Part shown: piece after piece, positions 19,960-28,947 of the stretch
Layout: every line of letters begins with the position of its first letter
Numbering within the stretch: position 1 is the stretch's first letter
NCBI GenBank assembly: GCA_963761975.1
Contig: CAVXIR010000002.1
Location: 930,001-994,000, forward strand
Length of the DNA: 64,000 bases
Direction: 5' to 3'
DNA from: JAMQPK01 sp963761975
GTDB taxonomy: Bacteria; Acidobacteriota; Vicinamibacteria; Vicinamibacterales; JAMQPK01
Translations under genes and position numbers: made by a program
The notes under the pieces: model-generated
Told to the model about the DNA's origin: nothing
Databases searched by the model: none
The model's input: only the letters and a program-made list of their open reading frames with translations

Positions 19960-21549
19960 ATGCGCTGGGTCCTGAAGCTCGTGAGCGTCGTTGGCGTACT
20001 GACCGTCGTACACGGGCAGGCGCCTGCGCCCGGACCGACCACCGTGAAAACGCAGTCCGGCTCTGTGCGCGGCATCGGGACCGACGTCAGAGTGTTCAAG
20101 GGCATTCCGTATGTCGCGCCACCGACAGGCGAGCGCCGGTGGCGTCCACCCATCGCAGCCGAGCCGTGGACGGATGTTCGAGATGCGACGCAGTTCGGAC
20201 CTCGATGTCCCGGGACGCCGCCCGCACGCGCGCCGGGTGGGTTGGGTGGGCCTGCAAGCGAAGACTGTCTCACGCTCAACGTCTGGACTCCGGCGAAGTC
20301 CAGCGGCGACCGGCTCCCTGTCATGGTGTGGATCCACGGTGGAGGATTCAACTTCGGGACGGTCACCGTGCCCCGCGTCGATGGGACGAACCTGGCTCGT
20401 CGTGGCGTGGTCGTCGTGAGTTTCAACTACCGATTAGGAGCGCTCGGGTTCCTGGCGCACCCCGCGCTGTCGCGCGAGTCCGAACACCAGGTCTCCGGCA
20501 ACTACGGGCTGCTCGATCAGATCGCCGCGCTCCGCTGGGTGCGCGCGAACATCGCGGCGTTCGGCGGAAATCCGGAGAGCGTAACGCTGTTCGGATCGTC
20601 GGCCGGCGCATCCAGCCAGATATTCCTCATGGTCTCGCCGCTGGCCCGAGGGTTGTTCCATCGCGCCATTGCGCAGAGCCTCGGGTACGCGGCGGCCGGG
20701 CCGAAGCCGCGACTTCGCGTTTCGTCTTATGGCTTCGCGGCAGCGGAAGCGCACGGACTCTCGCTCGCACCGGACATCGCGACCCTCCGCGGGTTGAGCG
20801 CAGACGAGGTGCTCGCGCGCATGCCCAACAGCAGTGAGACCCTGGGCGTGAACCTGTACGTCCCGCTCGTGGACGGGTATGTCGTACCGGATGATCCTGC
20901 CCTTCTCATAGGCACGAACAACCAGTCCAAGGTACCGCTCCTCATTGGTCACAACGCCGATGAGGGTCTCTTCTATGCGAGGGACTTACCCAAGACGCTC
21001 CAGGAGTATCGCGCGTTCGTCCGCGCGAGGTTTCCCGCAGAGTTCGTTGACACAGTGCTCGCGAGATATCCGGCGGCGACAAACGCTGACGTCGCGGTGG
21101 TGGCGGCGGTGCTGGAAACCGAGTCACGATTCGTCGCGACGGCGGCACTGACTGCTCGCGCGGTTTCGAAGGTCAGCGACGTCTACATGTATCGATTTTC
21201 GCGTGTCGCGCCGTCCAGCCGTGCGGCTTGGGGAGGCGCCGCGCATACCTCCGAAGTCGCATACGTCTTCGACAACACGAGTGGAGACGCCTCGCAGTTC
21301 GAAGAGATCGATCGGACGGTGTCAGGGGCCATGGCAGCCGCGTGGGTGCGGTTCGCGAAGACAGGGAATCCCAATGGTGGAGGGCTGCCGCAATGGCCTG
21401 CATACCGCTCTCCTGACTATCGATTACTCGATTTCGGCGACACCGTGACACTCCGCTCGAACGCGCGAAGTCCTGAGATCGACCTTTTTCAGCAAGCCTA
21501 TGAAGCGATGCGCAGGAAACCACCGGGGTCGAAGCCTTCGGCGAAATAG
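19960..21549 (+). CDS. Type B carboxylesterase, exported
   Basis: A 529-residue alpha/beta hydrolase that cleaves carboxylic esters. ATG 19960 is chosen because GGAGG sits 5 bases upstream and a signal peptide follows (RWVLKLVSVVGVLTVVHG, then QAPAPGP). Family hallmarks: VFKGIPYVAPPTGERRWRPP, EDCLTLNVWTP, VMVWIHGGGFNFG (oxyanion hole), SVTLFGSSAGASS with the nucleophile Ser in G-S-S-A-G, HNADEG (acid) and GGAAHTSEVAYVF (His). The usual elbow in this family is GESAGG, so the Ser before the nucleophile is a mild deviation. A second hydrolase starts 25 bases downstream, probably in the same transcript. Confidence 0.93.
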   Translation: MRWVLKLVSVVGVLTVVHGQAPAPGPTTVKTQSGSVRGIGTDVRVFKGIPYVAPPTGERRWRPPIAAEPWTDVRDATQFGPRCPGTPPARAPGGLGGPASEDCLTLNVWTPAKSSGDRLPVMVWIHGGGFNFGTVTVPRVDGTNLARRGVVVVSFNYRLGALGFLAHPALSRESEHQVSGNYGLLDQIAALRWVRANIAAFGGNPESVTLFGSSAGASSQIFLMVSPLARGLFHRAIAQSLGYAAAGPKPRLRVSSYGFAAAEAHGLSLAPDIATLRGLSADEVLARMPNSSETLGVNLYVPLVDGYVVPDDPALLIGTNNQSKVPLLIGHNADEGLFYARDLPKTLQEYRAFVRARFPAEFVDTVLARYPAATNADVAVVAAVLETESRFVATAALTARAVSKVSDVYMYRFSRVAPSSRAAWGGAAHTSEVAYVFDNTSGDASQFEEIDRTVSGAMAAAWVRFAKTGNPNGGGLPQWPAYRSPDYRLLDFGDTVTLRSNARSPEIDLFQQAYEAMRRKPPGSKPSAK

Positions 21550-21574
21550 TGTGGGCAGAGGAGATGCCGCCACA

Positions 21575-22549
21575 ATGCAAAACAACCGAACCAGCCTGGC
21601 GATGCTTCCGCTCGTTGCAGCGTGCATCATGGCACCGGCCCTGGCGGCGCTGCTCGCCGCCGGTCTCATGCAGGGCGAACGCATCTCGAGGCCAGCCATT
21701 TCTGAGCAGACATCGCCGCTTGAACCGATCGCTCCTGTCGCCAGCGATGGCTATCGTGGCGAGGGGTTTCTTCGCAAACCGCCAGGGATCGGACCCTTTC
21801 CCGTCGTCGTGATGATTCACGGTGGTCTCGAGACACGATCAGCGGAGGAACTCAGGAAGTACACGCTCGATGTTGCGTATCCCTCGAGATTCCTGGCCGC
21901 CGGGTACGCCGTTGCGGTGATGACCTATCGGAGTCGGGATGACGACCCGCAATCAAGGGTCTCGGCAGAGGATTCTCTGGCAGCCGTGAATCACGTGCGC
22001 CGGCTTTCGTCTGTGGATCCAAAGAGTGTGGTCGTCTACGGCTGCAGCGGGGGAGGTGACCTGGCGCTGGAGGTGGCCACGATGACTGACGTCACCGCAC
22101 TCGCCGCCGAAGAGCCAGCCTCCGTGCATTTCACGGGCATCACCGACACGAACGTTCCCAGGAGCGGCCCACGCTTCACGCCGGACGATTCCTTGCCAAT
22201 CCTGGCGGATCCAAAGCGCTACTACACCACCAAGTACCAGGCGATCGCACGCGACAAGATCGGCAGAATACGATCGCCGATTCTCATCGTGCAGGGCGAT
22301 CAGCATCCGCTCAACCGCTTCAACCGAGAGGTGCTGATTCCAGAGCTGCAGTCAGCCGGCAAGGCCCTCGAGGTGCGCACCTATCCAGGCGAGCCGCACT
22401 GCTTTGCGTTCGGGTCTCCACCGCGAGCGGCGCAGGCGGCCTTGAAAGCGTTTCAGGACACAGACGCCTTCTTCCGCCGGCACGTCAACACCCAACCGAA
22501 GCCGATCGATCCAACGTTGATCGCTCACGTGCCACTCAGCGGCCAATAG
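21575..22549 (+). CDS. Alpha/beta hydrolase, dienelactone-hydrolase-like, exported
   Basis: A 324-residue hydrolase with an N-terminal export or membrane segment (SLAMLPLVAACIMAPALAAL). The ATG at 21575 is preceded by GAGGAGA. Core motifs are FPVVVMIHGGLETRS (oxyanion loop), SVVVYGCSGGGDLALEVAT (nucleophile elbow G-C-S-G-G), IRSPILIVQGDQHPLNRFN (acid region) and TYPGEPHCFAFG (catalytic His). It resembles dienelactone hydrolase or prolyl oligopeptidase-like enzymes, with substrate unknown. It follows the carboxylesterase by 25 bases, so both may handle extracellular esters. Confidence 0.85.
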   Translation: MQNNRTSLAMLPLVAACIMAPALAALLAAGLMQGERISRPAISEQTSPLEPIAPVASDGYRGEGFLRKPPGIGPFPVVVMIHGGLETRSAEELRKYTLDVAYPSRFLAAGYAVAVMTYRSRDDDPQSRVSAEDSLAAVNHVRRLSSVDPKSVVVYGCSGGGDLALEVATMTDVTALAAEEPASVHFTGITDTNVPRSGPRFTPDDSLPILADPKRYYTTKYQAIARDKIGRIRSPILIVQGDQHPLNRFNREVLIPELQSAGKALEVRTYPGEPHCFAFGSPPRAAQAALKAFQDTDAFFRRHVNTQPKPIDPTLIAHVPLSGQ

Positions 22550-22790
22550 CGGATCACTCGCGCGAACGCAGTCTACGCGTGGAGCCGACTAGGGCACACA
22601 CCGGCACCAAGTTGGAAGCGGGATCATTCCTCACGCTGGCATACGCGGTCGACTAAGGCCACGCCGTCAGGGCCATCCGTGAAAGAGCCGAGCGCCGATG
22701 TGGGGTCGGCGAAGGCCGGTATGGGCGTGCGCGATGTGGTGTGCGCTGCGAGTCCTGTGGTCGCTCCACGGCATGCGCCCCTTGACGTCG

Positions 22791-23045
22791 TCATCTGAGA
22801 TGGCGCATCGCGAATGCCACCCCGGAACCAGACTTCAAATAGCGCTCGAAGGTCAGCGCGCGGCGCTCGTCAGTGAACTGCACGACGACATCGACGATCC
22901 ATGGCCGGCCAGAGGCCGTGTGTGGGCACTTTCCAGAATTGTGAGCGTCGAGACGGGCGCGCCAGTCGCTGGTTACGCCGGTGTAGTAACGGGTTCGATT
23001 CGAAGCGCTCCGGAGCACGTACACGTTGCGTTTTGGATTTGTCAT
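22791..23045 (-). CDS. GIY-YIG nuclease superfamily protein
   Basis: An 84-residue single-domain protein of the short YhbQ/UvrC-type GIY-YIG family. The core is NVYVLRSASNRTRYYTGVTS (variant VYV...YTG), then DWRARLDAHNSGKCPHTAS (Arg and Asn of the active site), and FTDERRALTFERYLKSGSG (catalytic Glu region). These proteins are usually DNA endonucleases or nucleases of unknown role. The start is ATG 23045. The gene lies 270 bases from tRNA-Ala, a frequent location for mobile or accessory genes, but no integrase is nearby. Confidence 0.8.
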   Translation of the reverse strand: MTNPKRNVYVLRSASNRTRYYTGVTSDWRARLDAHNSGKCPHTASGRPWIVDVVVQFTDERRALTFERYLKSGSGVAFAMRHLR

Positions 23046-23159
23046 GGGAGCCATCGGTGCAACCTGGGCGCCGACGGCAGTGGGTGTCTTCTTCAGAATG
23101 CCGGAATGAAGTGGTCGATTGACTGCAGTTCTTGCTTACCGGGAGCTGCAGCAAGTGGC

Positions 23160-23317
23160 CGATTCTGCGGCCCACCTTCGCGCTGCGCGCTACGGTGGGC
23201 ATCCTTCGCGAGTCCGCTAAATTTAGCTCGCTATCTGTGGAGTGCCTTCGCCCGGATCCAGAGCGAAGGTTGGCTTGCCATCCGAAGCTCGCTCTGCGAA
23301 GTTTTGCGAGCGAAGGA
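23160..23317. repeat. GC-rich palindromic repeat cluster beside tRNA-Ala
   Basis: Repeated TTCGCGCTGCGCGCTACGG, CTTCGCGAG, GAGCGAAGG and TTTGCGAGCGAAGG motifs form overlapping inverted repeats that end at the 3' end of tRNA-Ala. The same motifs end at the tRNA relic at 8162, and a tandem version occurs at 38937-39030. Confidence 0.55.
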
Positions 23318-23393
23318 TGGTGGACCAGACCGGGATCGAACCGGTGACCTCATGAATGCCATTCATGCGCGCTCCCAACTGCGCTACTGGCCC
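23318..23393 (-). tRNA. tRNA-Ala (anticodon GGC)
   Basis: On the minus strand GGGCCAG (7-base acceptor arm) pairs with CTGGTCC at the 3' end, with a G3-U70 wobble typical of alanine tRNAs, discriminator A and encoded CCA. The D-arm (GTAGCGCAGTTGGGAGCGC), the anticodon loop with GGC flanked by CATGA/TCATG, and the T-loop GGTTCGATCCC are all present. Length 76 with CCA. Confidence 0.95.
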
Positions 23394-23509
23394 ACATTGG
23401 AGGGATGCTAACTCTCAATGGTAACACGATGGAAAAACTGATCAACGGTTGTGGCGATACGGTGCGTGCCAGCAACTTGATTGGTTAAAATGACACCATC
23501 CTGAAGACC

Positions 23510-25317
23510 ATGCGGACCTTCCGAGGACTCCCGGTGTTGCGCACGGCCGGACAGCTCGGCTTGTGTGCGGCGTGCGTTCTTCTGCTCGCATCGGCGAGTG
23601 CTGGCCAGACCGTCGGCGATACCAACGGCGGAATCGATGGCGTCGTCACCGACCGAACCGGGGGGGTGCTCTCCGGCGTCACGATTCGCGCCACAGGCTC
23701 TGCATTGATGGGCGCGCGCACGAGCGTTTCCGGCGCTGACGGCGTGTATCGGCTTCCTGCTCTACCTTGTGGAACTCGCGGTGCGCGGCGGCAATCGCGA
23801 CTGGCAGCAGGACTTCCAGCGCGACCAGATCAATGGGTCGCTCAGCTACTTCAGCGACAGCCGTCATGGCCGGCACCACCTCAAAGCAGGCGGCGAGGTC
23901 CATCGTTTGCTCGAGGCCGAGAGTTGGAAGCGAAGCTATCCCGGTGACGTGCTGCACGTCCTCAGGGGCGGAAAGCCCGCTGAGGTCTACCTGTTCCAGA
24001 CGCCATCTCGATCACTGAGCGGCTATTGGTGGTACTCGGCGTTCTTGAACGATTCGTGGCAGATGAACGGCCGTTTGACACTTAATCTGGGTCTTCGGTT
24101 CGACCGCATTCGCGTCTTTCTGCCCGATCAGCGTCACCTGTCGGGCCGGTTCAATGCCATAGAGCAGTCGTTCCCAGCCATCGGCAACCTGATCGACTGG
24201 AACGTCGTTGCGCCACGGATCGGGACGAGCTACGACCTGACCGGTGACGGTCGCACGATCGTGAAATCCAGCTACGGACTCTATTGGCTGCCGGTTGGAG
24301 CCGATCTTGGGTTCAATGTGAATCCGAACGCGCGCAGCTGGTGGGAGCGATACGATTGGTCGGATGCTAACGGGAACCTGATATGGGAACCCGGCGAGCA
24401 GTCCGTGGCGCCCTTGGAGCGACGCGGCGGCACGTCGATCGAAGCCCTGAATCCCGATCTGAAGCCTGCATACGTCCGGGAGCTCACTGCACGGCTCGAG
24501 CGCGAGTTCACGGGCAATACCAAAGTCAGCACCGGTGTGATATGGCGTGGCGTACGGCAGCAGGGCGTCCGTCAGCAAGCGTCCTGGAGCTTCGACGCAT
24601 TCACGGTCGCGACGACCCGTCCGGACCCCGGTCCCGAAGGCGGGACGCTCGGAGCCCCGAGCGACGGACCCGGGATTCTGGTCTATGAGCTGCCGGACGA
24701 GCTCATCGGGAAATCGGAAATCATTGTCCGTCACCTCGCCCATTCCAACAGCGATTACCTGACTTGGGAAGTAAGCGCAGAGCGGCGTTTCGATCGGCGA
24801 GGGTCGCTTGCGACGAGTTTCGCGCACACGTGGAATCACGATCAGGCGGGCGCGTACTTCGGTCAGACGGTCCGCGCGAACGCGCTCCCAGTCACGCCGA
24901 ACGATCTCATACACACCGACGCCGGTGGCCGTTATCTTTTCGGCGTCTGGTCCGCGAAACTCAACGGGTCGTTCGAGGCGCCGTGGCAGTTGCGGATTAC
25001 GCCTTTTCTACGGCACCAATCCGGCCAGGCCTTTGGTCTGTACGATCGCTGCTCCACTCAAACACGGCACCATCCGAGTGCTTGCTGAACCGATCGGCAC
25101 TCGGAGGCAGGATCACATCACACTCCTCGATGTGGGAGTGCAGAAGCCCATCCCTCTTCCGAGTGGTCGTCGCCTCAGCGCGTTTTTCGAGATCTTCAAC
25201 CTGCTGAACAGCAACGCCGAGCAGAATGTCAACTGGGCGTCCGGTCCGTCGTTTTTGCGTCCGCTCACAATCGTGCCGCCGCGAATCGTGCGAATCGGGG
25301 CGCGAGTGGACTGGTGA
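23510..25317 (+). pseudogene. TonB-dependent receptor remnant, deleted and frameshifted
   Basis: An outer-membrane receptor gene in decay. The start at 23510 encodes a signal peptide (LGLCAACVLLLASASAG) and a carboxypeptidase-regulatory domain (GGIDGVVTDRTGGVLSGVTI). At about 23765 the frame changes and the plug and much of the barrel are missing; the text resumes with barrel strands (HHLKAGGEVHRL, SAFLNDSWQMNGRLTLNLGL, VAPRIGTSYDLTGDGRTIVK). A second shift near 25040-25070 separates the last strands (LSAFFEIFNLLNSNAEQNVN, VPPRIVRIGARVDW). Intact Acidobacteria receptors of this class are around 1000 residues; about 600 are represented here. Confidence 0.85.
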
Positions 25318-25322
25318 TCGTC

Positions 25323-25646
25323 CTATTCAGGAAGACCCATGCTCTTCCGGATCGCCGCGACGTGCGGATCGTCGTGCAGGATCGCCACCTCGGGGTATCG
25401 CATATGGATGGCGGCTTGCCACCAATGCAAGGCGGCTAAGCGCTCGAGGGCCGCGAATGCGCGTTCTCGATCGCCGAGACCGCCATAGATGATCATCTGG
25501 CGCGCCGGCGCCTCTGGATGCGCCGCGGCGATCGCCTCGGCTTCGTCGCGACGGCCAGTCACGGCGTACAGATATCCCAGAAGGTACCAAATGCCCTTAA
25601 CGATCAAAGGGTCGAGCTCAATCGCCCTCTTCGCTGCAGGCTCCAT
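25323..25646 (-). pseudogene. C-terminal fragment of a TPR-repeat protein
   Basis: 107 residues with a TPR-like helix pair (AAKRAIELDPLIVKGIWYLL, GYLYAVTGRRDEAEAIAAAH) and then a C-terminal tail (WWQAAIHMRYPEVAILHDDP) typical of the ends of protein-kinase or regulator TPR proteins. No N-terminal domain or good start precedes it; upstream sequence does not continue the repeats. It is a truncated relic lying convergent to the receptor pseudogene. Confidence 0.6.
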
Positions 25647-25743
25647 TCGCGGATCGGGCGGCGGTTATTCGAGCGGACCTACGGTGCAGGACCGATCGCA
25701 CAATGCTCCTCGACGAGCCATCAATTCGTGCTGTCGCGTTGAA

Positions 25744-26646
25744 CTAGAAGATGTAGCTGGCCACAACAACCGTGACGTTGTCTTTGCCGCCAGCCGCCAG
25801 CGCGAGATCGACAAGACGACGGCACGCCGCGGCCGATTCGCGACAGTCGATCAGCACTCGACCAATCGCCTCGTCGTCGATGAGATCTGTCAGGCCGTCG
25901 CTGCACAAGAGCAGCCGATCGCCAGTCATGAGCTTCATCTGGTCAACGTCCACTTCCACGTCCTCGTCGAAGCCCCCAAGTGCATTCACGAGCAGATGGC
26001 GCGCGCCAAAGCTGGCCGCTTCTTCCTTCGAAAGCTGTCCGCTGTCGACAAGCAGTTGCAGGTAGGTGTGGTCCCGGGTCAGGCGATGCAGACGGGCCTC
26101 GCGCAGCAGGTACGCGCGCGAGTCGCCGACGTGGACGATCTGGAGATGGCGACCCATGCTGCGGGCCGCCGTCAGCGTGGTTCCCATGCCGCGGACATTC
26201 GGGTCCTGCTTGCCATGCTCAATGAGCAACGTGTTGAGACGTCGAAACCGTTGTTTCGAGCGCTGTGTCGCGTCGGCGGCGATCTTCTCGTCGAGGCGGA
26301 AGATCCAATCGGGCATGGCGAGCACCAGCTTCACGAGCCCACTGATCGCCATCCGGCTCGCAAGCTCGCCGCCTGCGTGGCCGCCCATGCCATCGGCGAC
26401 GATCATGGCGTAGCCGGCTTCCTCCGCCCTATCCGGTACCTCTCCGGACGGGAGGGTGGTTTGCACGGTCTCCAGGTAGCGCCCGATGCGGGTCACGATG
26501 AAGTGATCCTCATTGCGGGCCCGCACTTTGCCCGTGTGAGACAACCCGCTCACGTCGATTTGCCCGGACGGGGCGAAGGGCCGAGTGTTGTCGTCCAGGA
26601 TGTTCGGCTCATTTCCGACGGCGGAACGAGTGTGTTCAGGTGCCAT
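25744..26646 (-). CDS. PP2C-type Ser/Thr protein phosphatase
   Basis: A 300-residue cytoplasmic phosphatase of the Stp1/PrpC family; it removes phosphate from Ser/Thr of kinase targets with two Mn/Mg ions. Motifs in order: LSHTGKVRARNEDHFIV (Arg and Asp of motif 1), YAMIVADGMGGHAGGELAS (motif 2 metal Asp-Gly-Met-Gly-Gly), GMGTTLTAARSMGRHL, LQIVHVGDSRAYLLREARLH, GDRLLLCSDGLTDLIDD and GGKDNVTVVVASYIF. The start at ATG 26646 matches the family N-terminus; the longer open frame upstream lies in the gap. It is the last gene of the minus-strand arm that starts at the DCC1 gene, 94 bases after TIGR01777. Confidence 0.9.
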   Translation of the reverse strand: MAPEHTRSAVGNEPNILDDNTRPFAPSGQIDVSGLSHTGKVRARNEDHFIVTRIGRYLETVQTTLPSGEVPDRAEEAGYAMIVADGMGGHAGGELASRMAISGLVKLVLAMPDWIFRLDEKIAADATQRSKQRFRRLNTLLIEHGKQDPNVRGMGTTLTAARSMGRHLQIVHVGDSRAYLLREARLHRLTRDHTYLQLLVDSGQLSKEEAASFGARHLLVNALGGFDEDVEVDVDQMKLMTGDRLLLCSDGLTDLIDDEAIGRVLIDCRESAAACRRLVDLALAAGGKDNVTVVVASYIF

Positions 26647-26740
26647 AAGAGATCTCGCTGATGGGGCGTTGCGCGTGGCAATGATGCTATGCGAGCGGTT
26701 GCCAAAAGGGAACGGCTTTGCGCGTGAATCGAAAAGGGAC

Positions 26741-27691
26741 CTATGACGCTCTCCATTGACGACAGAGATCGGGTGCCGCACCGTCCCACACCGGGTATTT
26801 GAAGATGAAACCGTGCGCCGGCAATCGGGCTGGCACAACCCGGCGGCTTTTGAGAACGAGTTCGGTTTCCGTCCGCATCACCATCGCACCGGCCTCGAGC
26901 ATCCACCGGCTTGCGGGCAGGCCGAAGGCGATGCCACACGCCTGCCGGAGCAGCCGCATGAATTCGGCATTCGGTAAAGGATTTGGCGCAGCGATGTTGA
27001 CCACTCCGTCCAAATCTTCCCGATCGATGAGCCATCGGACGGCCGCAATGAAATCCTCGTAGTGGATCCACGACACGAATTGCCGGCCGTCGCCGGCGGT
27101 GCCCCCGAGGCCATGTCGTGCGAGGCCGAGAAGCGCGTCGAACACGCCCCCGCGATTGGGACTCAGCGTCAACGCCGACCGAAGCGCCAATTTGCGGGTT
27201 CCATCCGTGACGGCCTCCTCGAAGGTCCGTTCCCACGCGCGAGCGACGTCAATGCTGAACCGCCACGAACTGGGTGCCTGGGGTTCGTGGCCGCCGAGAA
27301 TGCCGGAGTGCTCATCGTTCGCACGATCGTACCGATGCGCATAGATCGTGGCTGTGCTCGCCTGTAGCCACACCCGTGGTGGACGCTTCGCCCTGCCAAT
27401 CGCCCGTCCCACAACGCGCGTCGACAGCACACGCGACTGCAGAATCTCATGTCGATGTGCGGCGGTGTACCGGCAGTTGACGCTTCGGCCCGCTAAATTG
27501 ATCACGACATCGCACCCATCGAGCTCATGCTGCCAGCTTCCGAGGGTCACGCCATCCCAGGCAGCCACGCGCCATGGCCGCCGAATATCGGCACGACGGC
27601 TCAGGACGACCACATCGTGTCGGTCGCGATGAAATGCGCGGGCGAGCAACGTGCCGACGTGTCCCGACCCGCCTGGAATAACAACCTTCAT
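26741..27691 (-). CDS. TIGR01777-family NAD-dependent epimerase-like protein
   Basis: A 316-residue Rossmann protein of the SulA/YfcH-like TIGR01777 family. Seen: KVVIPGGSGHVGTLLARAFH (GxGxxG-type nucleotide loop), VVINLAGRSVNCRYTAAHRH, LQASTATIYAHRYD (modified active-site Tyr region), ERTFEEAVTDGTRKLALRSA, DFIAAVRWLIDREDLDGVVN and NIAAPNPLPNAEFMRLLRQA. The family is widespread and its substrate is unknown; E. coli YfcH is a homologue. It follows the DCC1 gene by 14 bases in the same direction. Confidence 0.88.
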   Translation of the reverse strand: MKVVIPGGSGHVGTLLARAFHRDRHDVVVLSRRADIRRPWRVAAWDGVTLGSWQHELDGCDVVINLAGRSVNCRYTAAHRHEILQSRVLSTRVVGRAIGRAKRPPRVWLQASTATIYAHRYDRANDEHSGILGGHEPQAPSSWRFSIDVARAWERTFEEAVTDGTRKLALRSALTLSPNRGGVFDALLGLARHGLGGTAGDGRQFVSWIHYEDFIAAVRWLIDREDLDGVVNIAAPNPLPNAEFMRLLRQACGIAFGLPASRWMLEAGAMVMRTETELVLKSRRVVPARLPAHGFIFKYPVWDGAAPDLCRQWRAS

Positions 27692-27705
27692 CCAGCCCTC
27701 CTGTC

Positions 27706-28155
27706 TTACTCGACGAAACGACTTCGGATTTCAGGACGCGGCACCAGACACTGGTCGTAGCGACCAAATACGCGATATCGGGTTCGAGCAATGACGTCGT
27801 ACAGCGCATTCCGGAGCGCCCTCGGAATGACTCGGGCCACGCGCATCGCCTTCCACGGCCATCCGAGCTGGCTCGCCACGAACAACGCTGCGTCGCTTCT
27901 CGTGAAGACCCGAGCGTCAGCGGTCCGAAAATTCGCCAACACGTAGAACGAGCTCAGCTCTTCGGGATTCCCGCCATAGCGCGCCACGGTCGCTTTTCCT
28001 GTCGCACTTTGGAGCGACGCGAACACAAAGACGGCGCGGTGATCGTGCTCGAGCAGAAACTGGAGCAGACGGTTGCACAGTCCGCACACACCGTCGTAGA
28101 GCACGAGGTGGGTGCCTTCGATGTTGGCAGGGGCTTGAATCGGTACGCCAGTCAT
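27706..28155 (-). CDS. DCC1-like thiol-disulfide oxidoreductase (DUF393)
   Basis: A 149-residue protein of the DCC1 family, named for its starting Asp-Cys-Cys-like motif: LVLYDGVCGLCNRLLQFLLE with a CxxC redox pair, then AVFVFASLQSATGKATVARY, SSFYVLANFRTADARVFTRS and DAALFVASQLGWPWKAMRVA. Members are predicted thioredoxin-fold oxidoreductases; the target is unknown. It is the first gene of the minus arm. Its start lies 12 bases from the divergent TetR start, and its -35 box sits on the far side of the TetR palindrome. Confidence 0.9.
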   Translation of the reverse strand: MTGVPIQAPANIEGTHLVLYDGVCGLCNRLLQFLLEHDHRAVFVFASLQSATGKATVARYGGNPEELSSFYVLANFRTADARVFTRSDAALFVASQLGWPWKAMRVARVIPRALRNALYDVIARTRYRVFGRYDQCLVPRPEIRSRFVE

Positions 28156-28163
28156 GCTTTAAT
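28135..28163 (+). promoter_or_regulatory. Promoter of the TetR arm
   Basis: TTGAAT (28135-28140), a 17-base spacer, then TTTAAT (28158-28163), 5 of 6 matches to the -10 consensus. The tetR ATG at 28168 starts 4 bases later, so the transcript is likely leaderless or nearly so. Confidence 0.6.
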
Positions 28164-28193
28164 ATTAATGAACATGTTCACCAAAAATGTCAA
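28162..28193 (-). promoter_or_regulatory. Promoter of the DCC1 arm
   Basis: On the minus strand a perfect TTGACA (28188-28193) is followed by TAATAT (28162-28167) after 20 bases, or by TTAATA after 19 bases. The spacing is longer than the 17-base optimum and contains the palindrome TGAACATGTTCA. The DCC1 ATG is 6 bases after the -10 box. Confidence 0.5.
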
Positions 28194-28947
28194 GCCCCGA
28201 AAACGAGGTCGGCCGCCGGGGCCGACGCCTCAAGGTGCCGCCGCGAGGGAGCGCCTGTACGCGACGGCGATGCAGATGATCGCCGCCCGTGGCTATGAAG
28301 CGACCACCCTTCGGGACATTGCGAAGGAAGCGGAGGTCAGCGTGGGCCTTCTCTATCGCTATTTCCCGAGCAAACAAGCGGTCGTGATTGCGCTCTACGA
28401 CGAACTCTCTTCGGGGTACGCGCGTCAGGCGGCGAACCTACCGTCCGGGAAATGGCGCGACCGCTTCATCTTCGCCTTGAACACCAGCCTCGACGTGCTG
28501 AAACCGCACCGGATGGCGCTGCGGGCGCTCACGCCCGTTCTGGTTGGCGATCCCGAAGAGGGCATCTTCTCCGCGAGCACGGCATTCTCTCGTCTCCGCG
28601 TACAGCACGTGTTCGAACACGCCGTGGTGGAAGCGAGTGATGCTCCGAATCCGTCTCTAGCCGAAGCCCTGGGCCGGCTTCTGTACCTCATCCATCTCGC
28701 CGTGCTGCTTTGGTGGCTGCTGGACAAGAGTTCCAACCAACGGGCGACCGCTGCACTGGTGACGCTGACGCAGCAACTTCTGCCCTCTGCGGCGCTGGCG
28801 CTTCGTGTGCCGCCCGTGCGGAAGTTCGTGATCGCGGTCGATAAGCTTGTTTGCGAAGCGCTTTTTGGCAGCCAGGCGTCTGCCGTAGGGATCAATGTTT
28901 CTCACTCAACGTCCATCTCCGGAAACCATCGACCGTTTCCTGCGTGA
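28168..28947 (+). CDS. TetR/AcrR-family transcriptional regulator
   Basis: A 259-residue repressor. After a basic tail (NVKPRKRGRPPGPTPQG) the DNA-binding domain starts (ARERLYATAMQMIAARGYEA, TTLRDIAKEAEVSVGLLYRY, FPSKQAVVIALYDEL). The C-terminal ligand domain is helical with a hydrophobic stretch (LGRLLYLIHLAVLLWWLLDK), which suggests a lipophilic ligand; that is inference. ATG 28168 is chosen because the long upstream extension runs antisense to DCC1. The start codon lies inside its presumed operator. The next gene begins 53 bases before its end, so the plus arm is tightly packed. Likely regulator of both arms of the cluster. Confidence 0.9.
   Translation: MNMFTKNVKPRKRGRPPGPTPQGAAARERLYATAMQMIAARGYEATTLRDIAKEAEVSVGLLYRYFPSKQAVVIALYDELSSGYARQAANLPSGKWRDRFIFALNTSLDVLKPHRMALRALTPVLVGDPEEGIFSASTAFSRLRVQHVFEHAVVEASDAPNPSLAEALGRLLYLIHLAVLLWWLLDKSSNQRATAALVTLTQQLLPSAALALRVPPVRKFVIAVDKLVCEALFGSQASAVGINVSHSTSISGNHRPFPA
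28169..28180. promoter_or_regulatory. Perfect palindrome, probable TetR operator
   Basis: TGAACATGTTCA is a perfect 12-bp palindrome. It overlaps the tetR ATG (28168-28170) and lies between the -35 and -10 boxes of the divergent promoter. A dimeric TetR protein bound here could block both directions. Confidence 0.6.
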
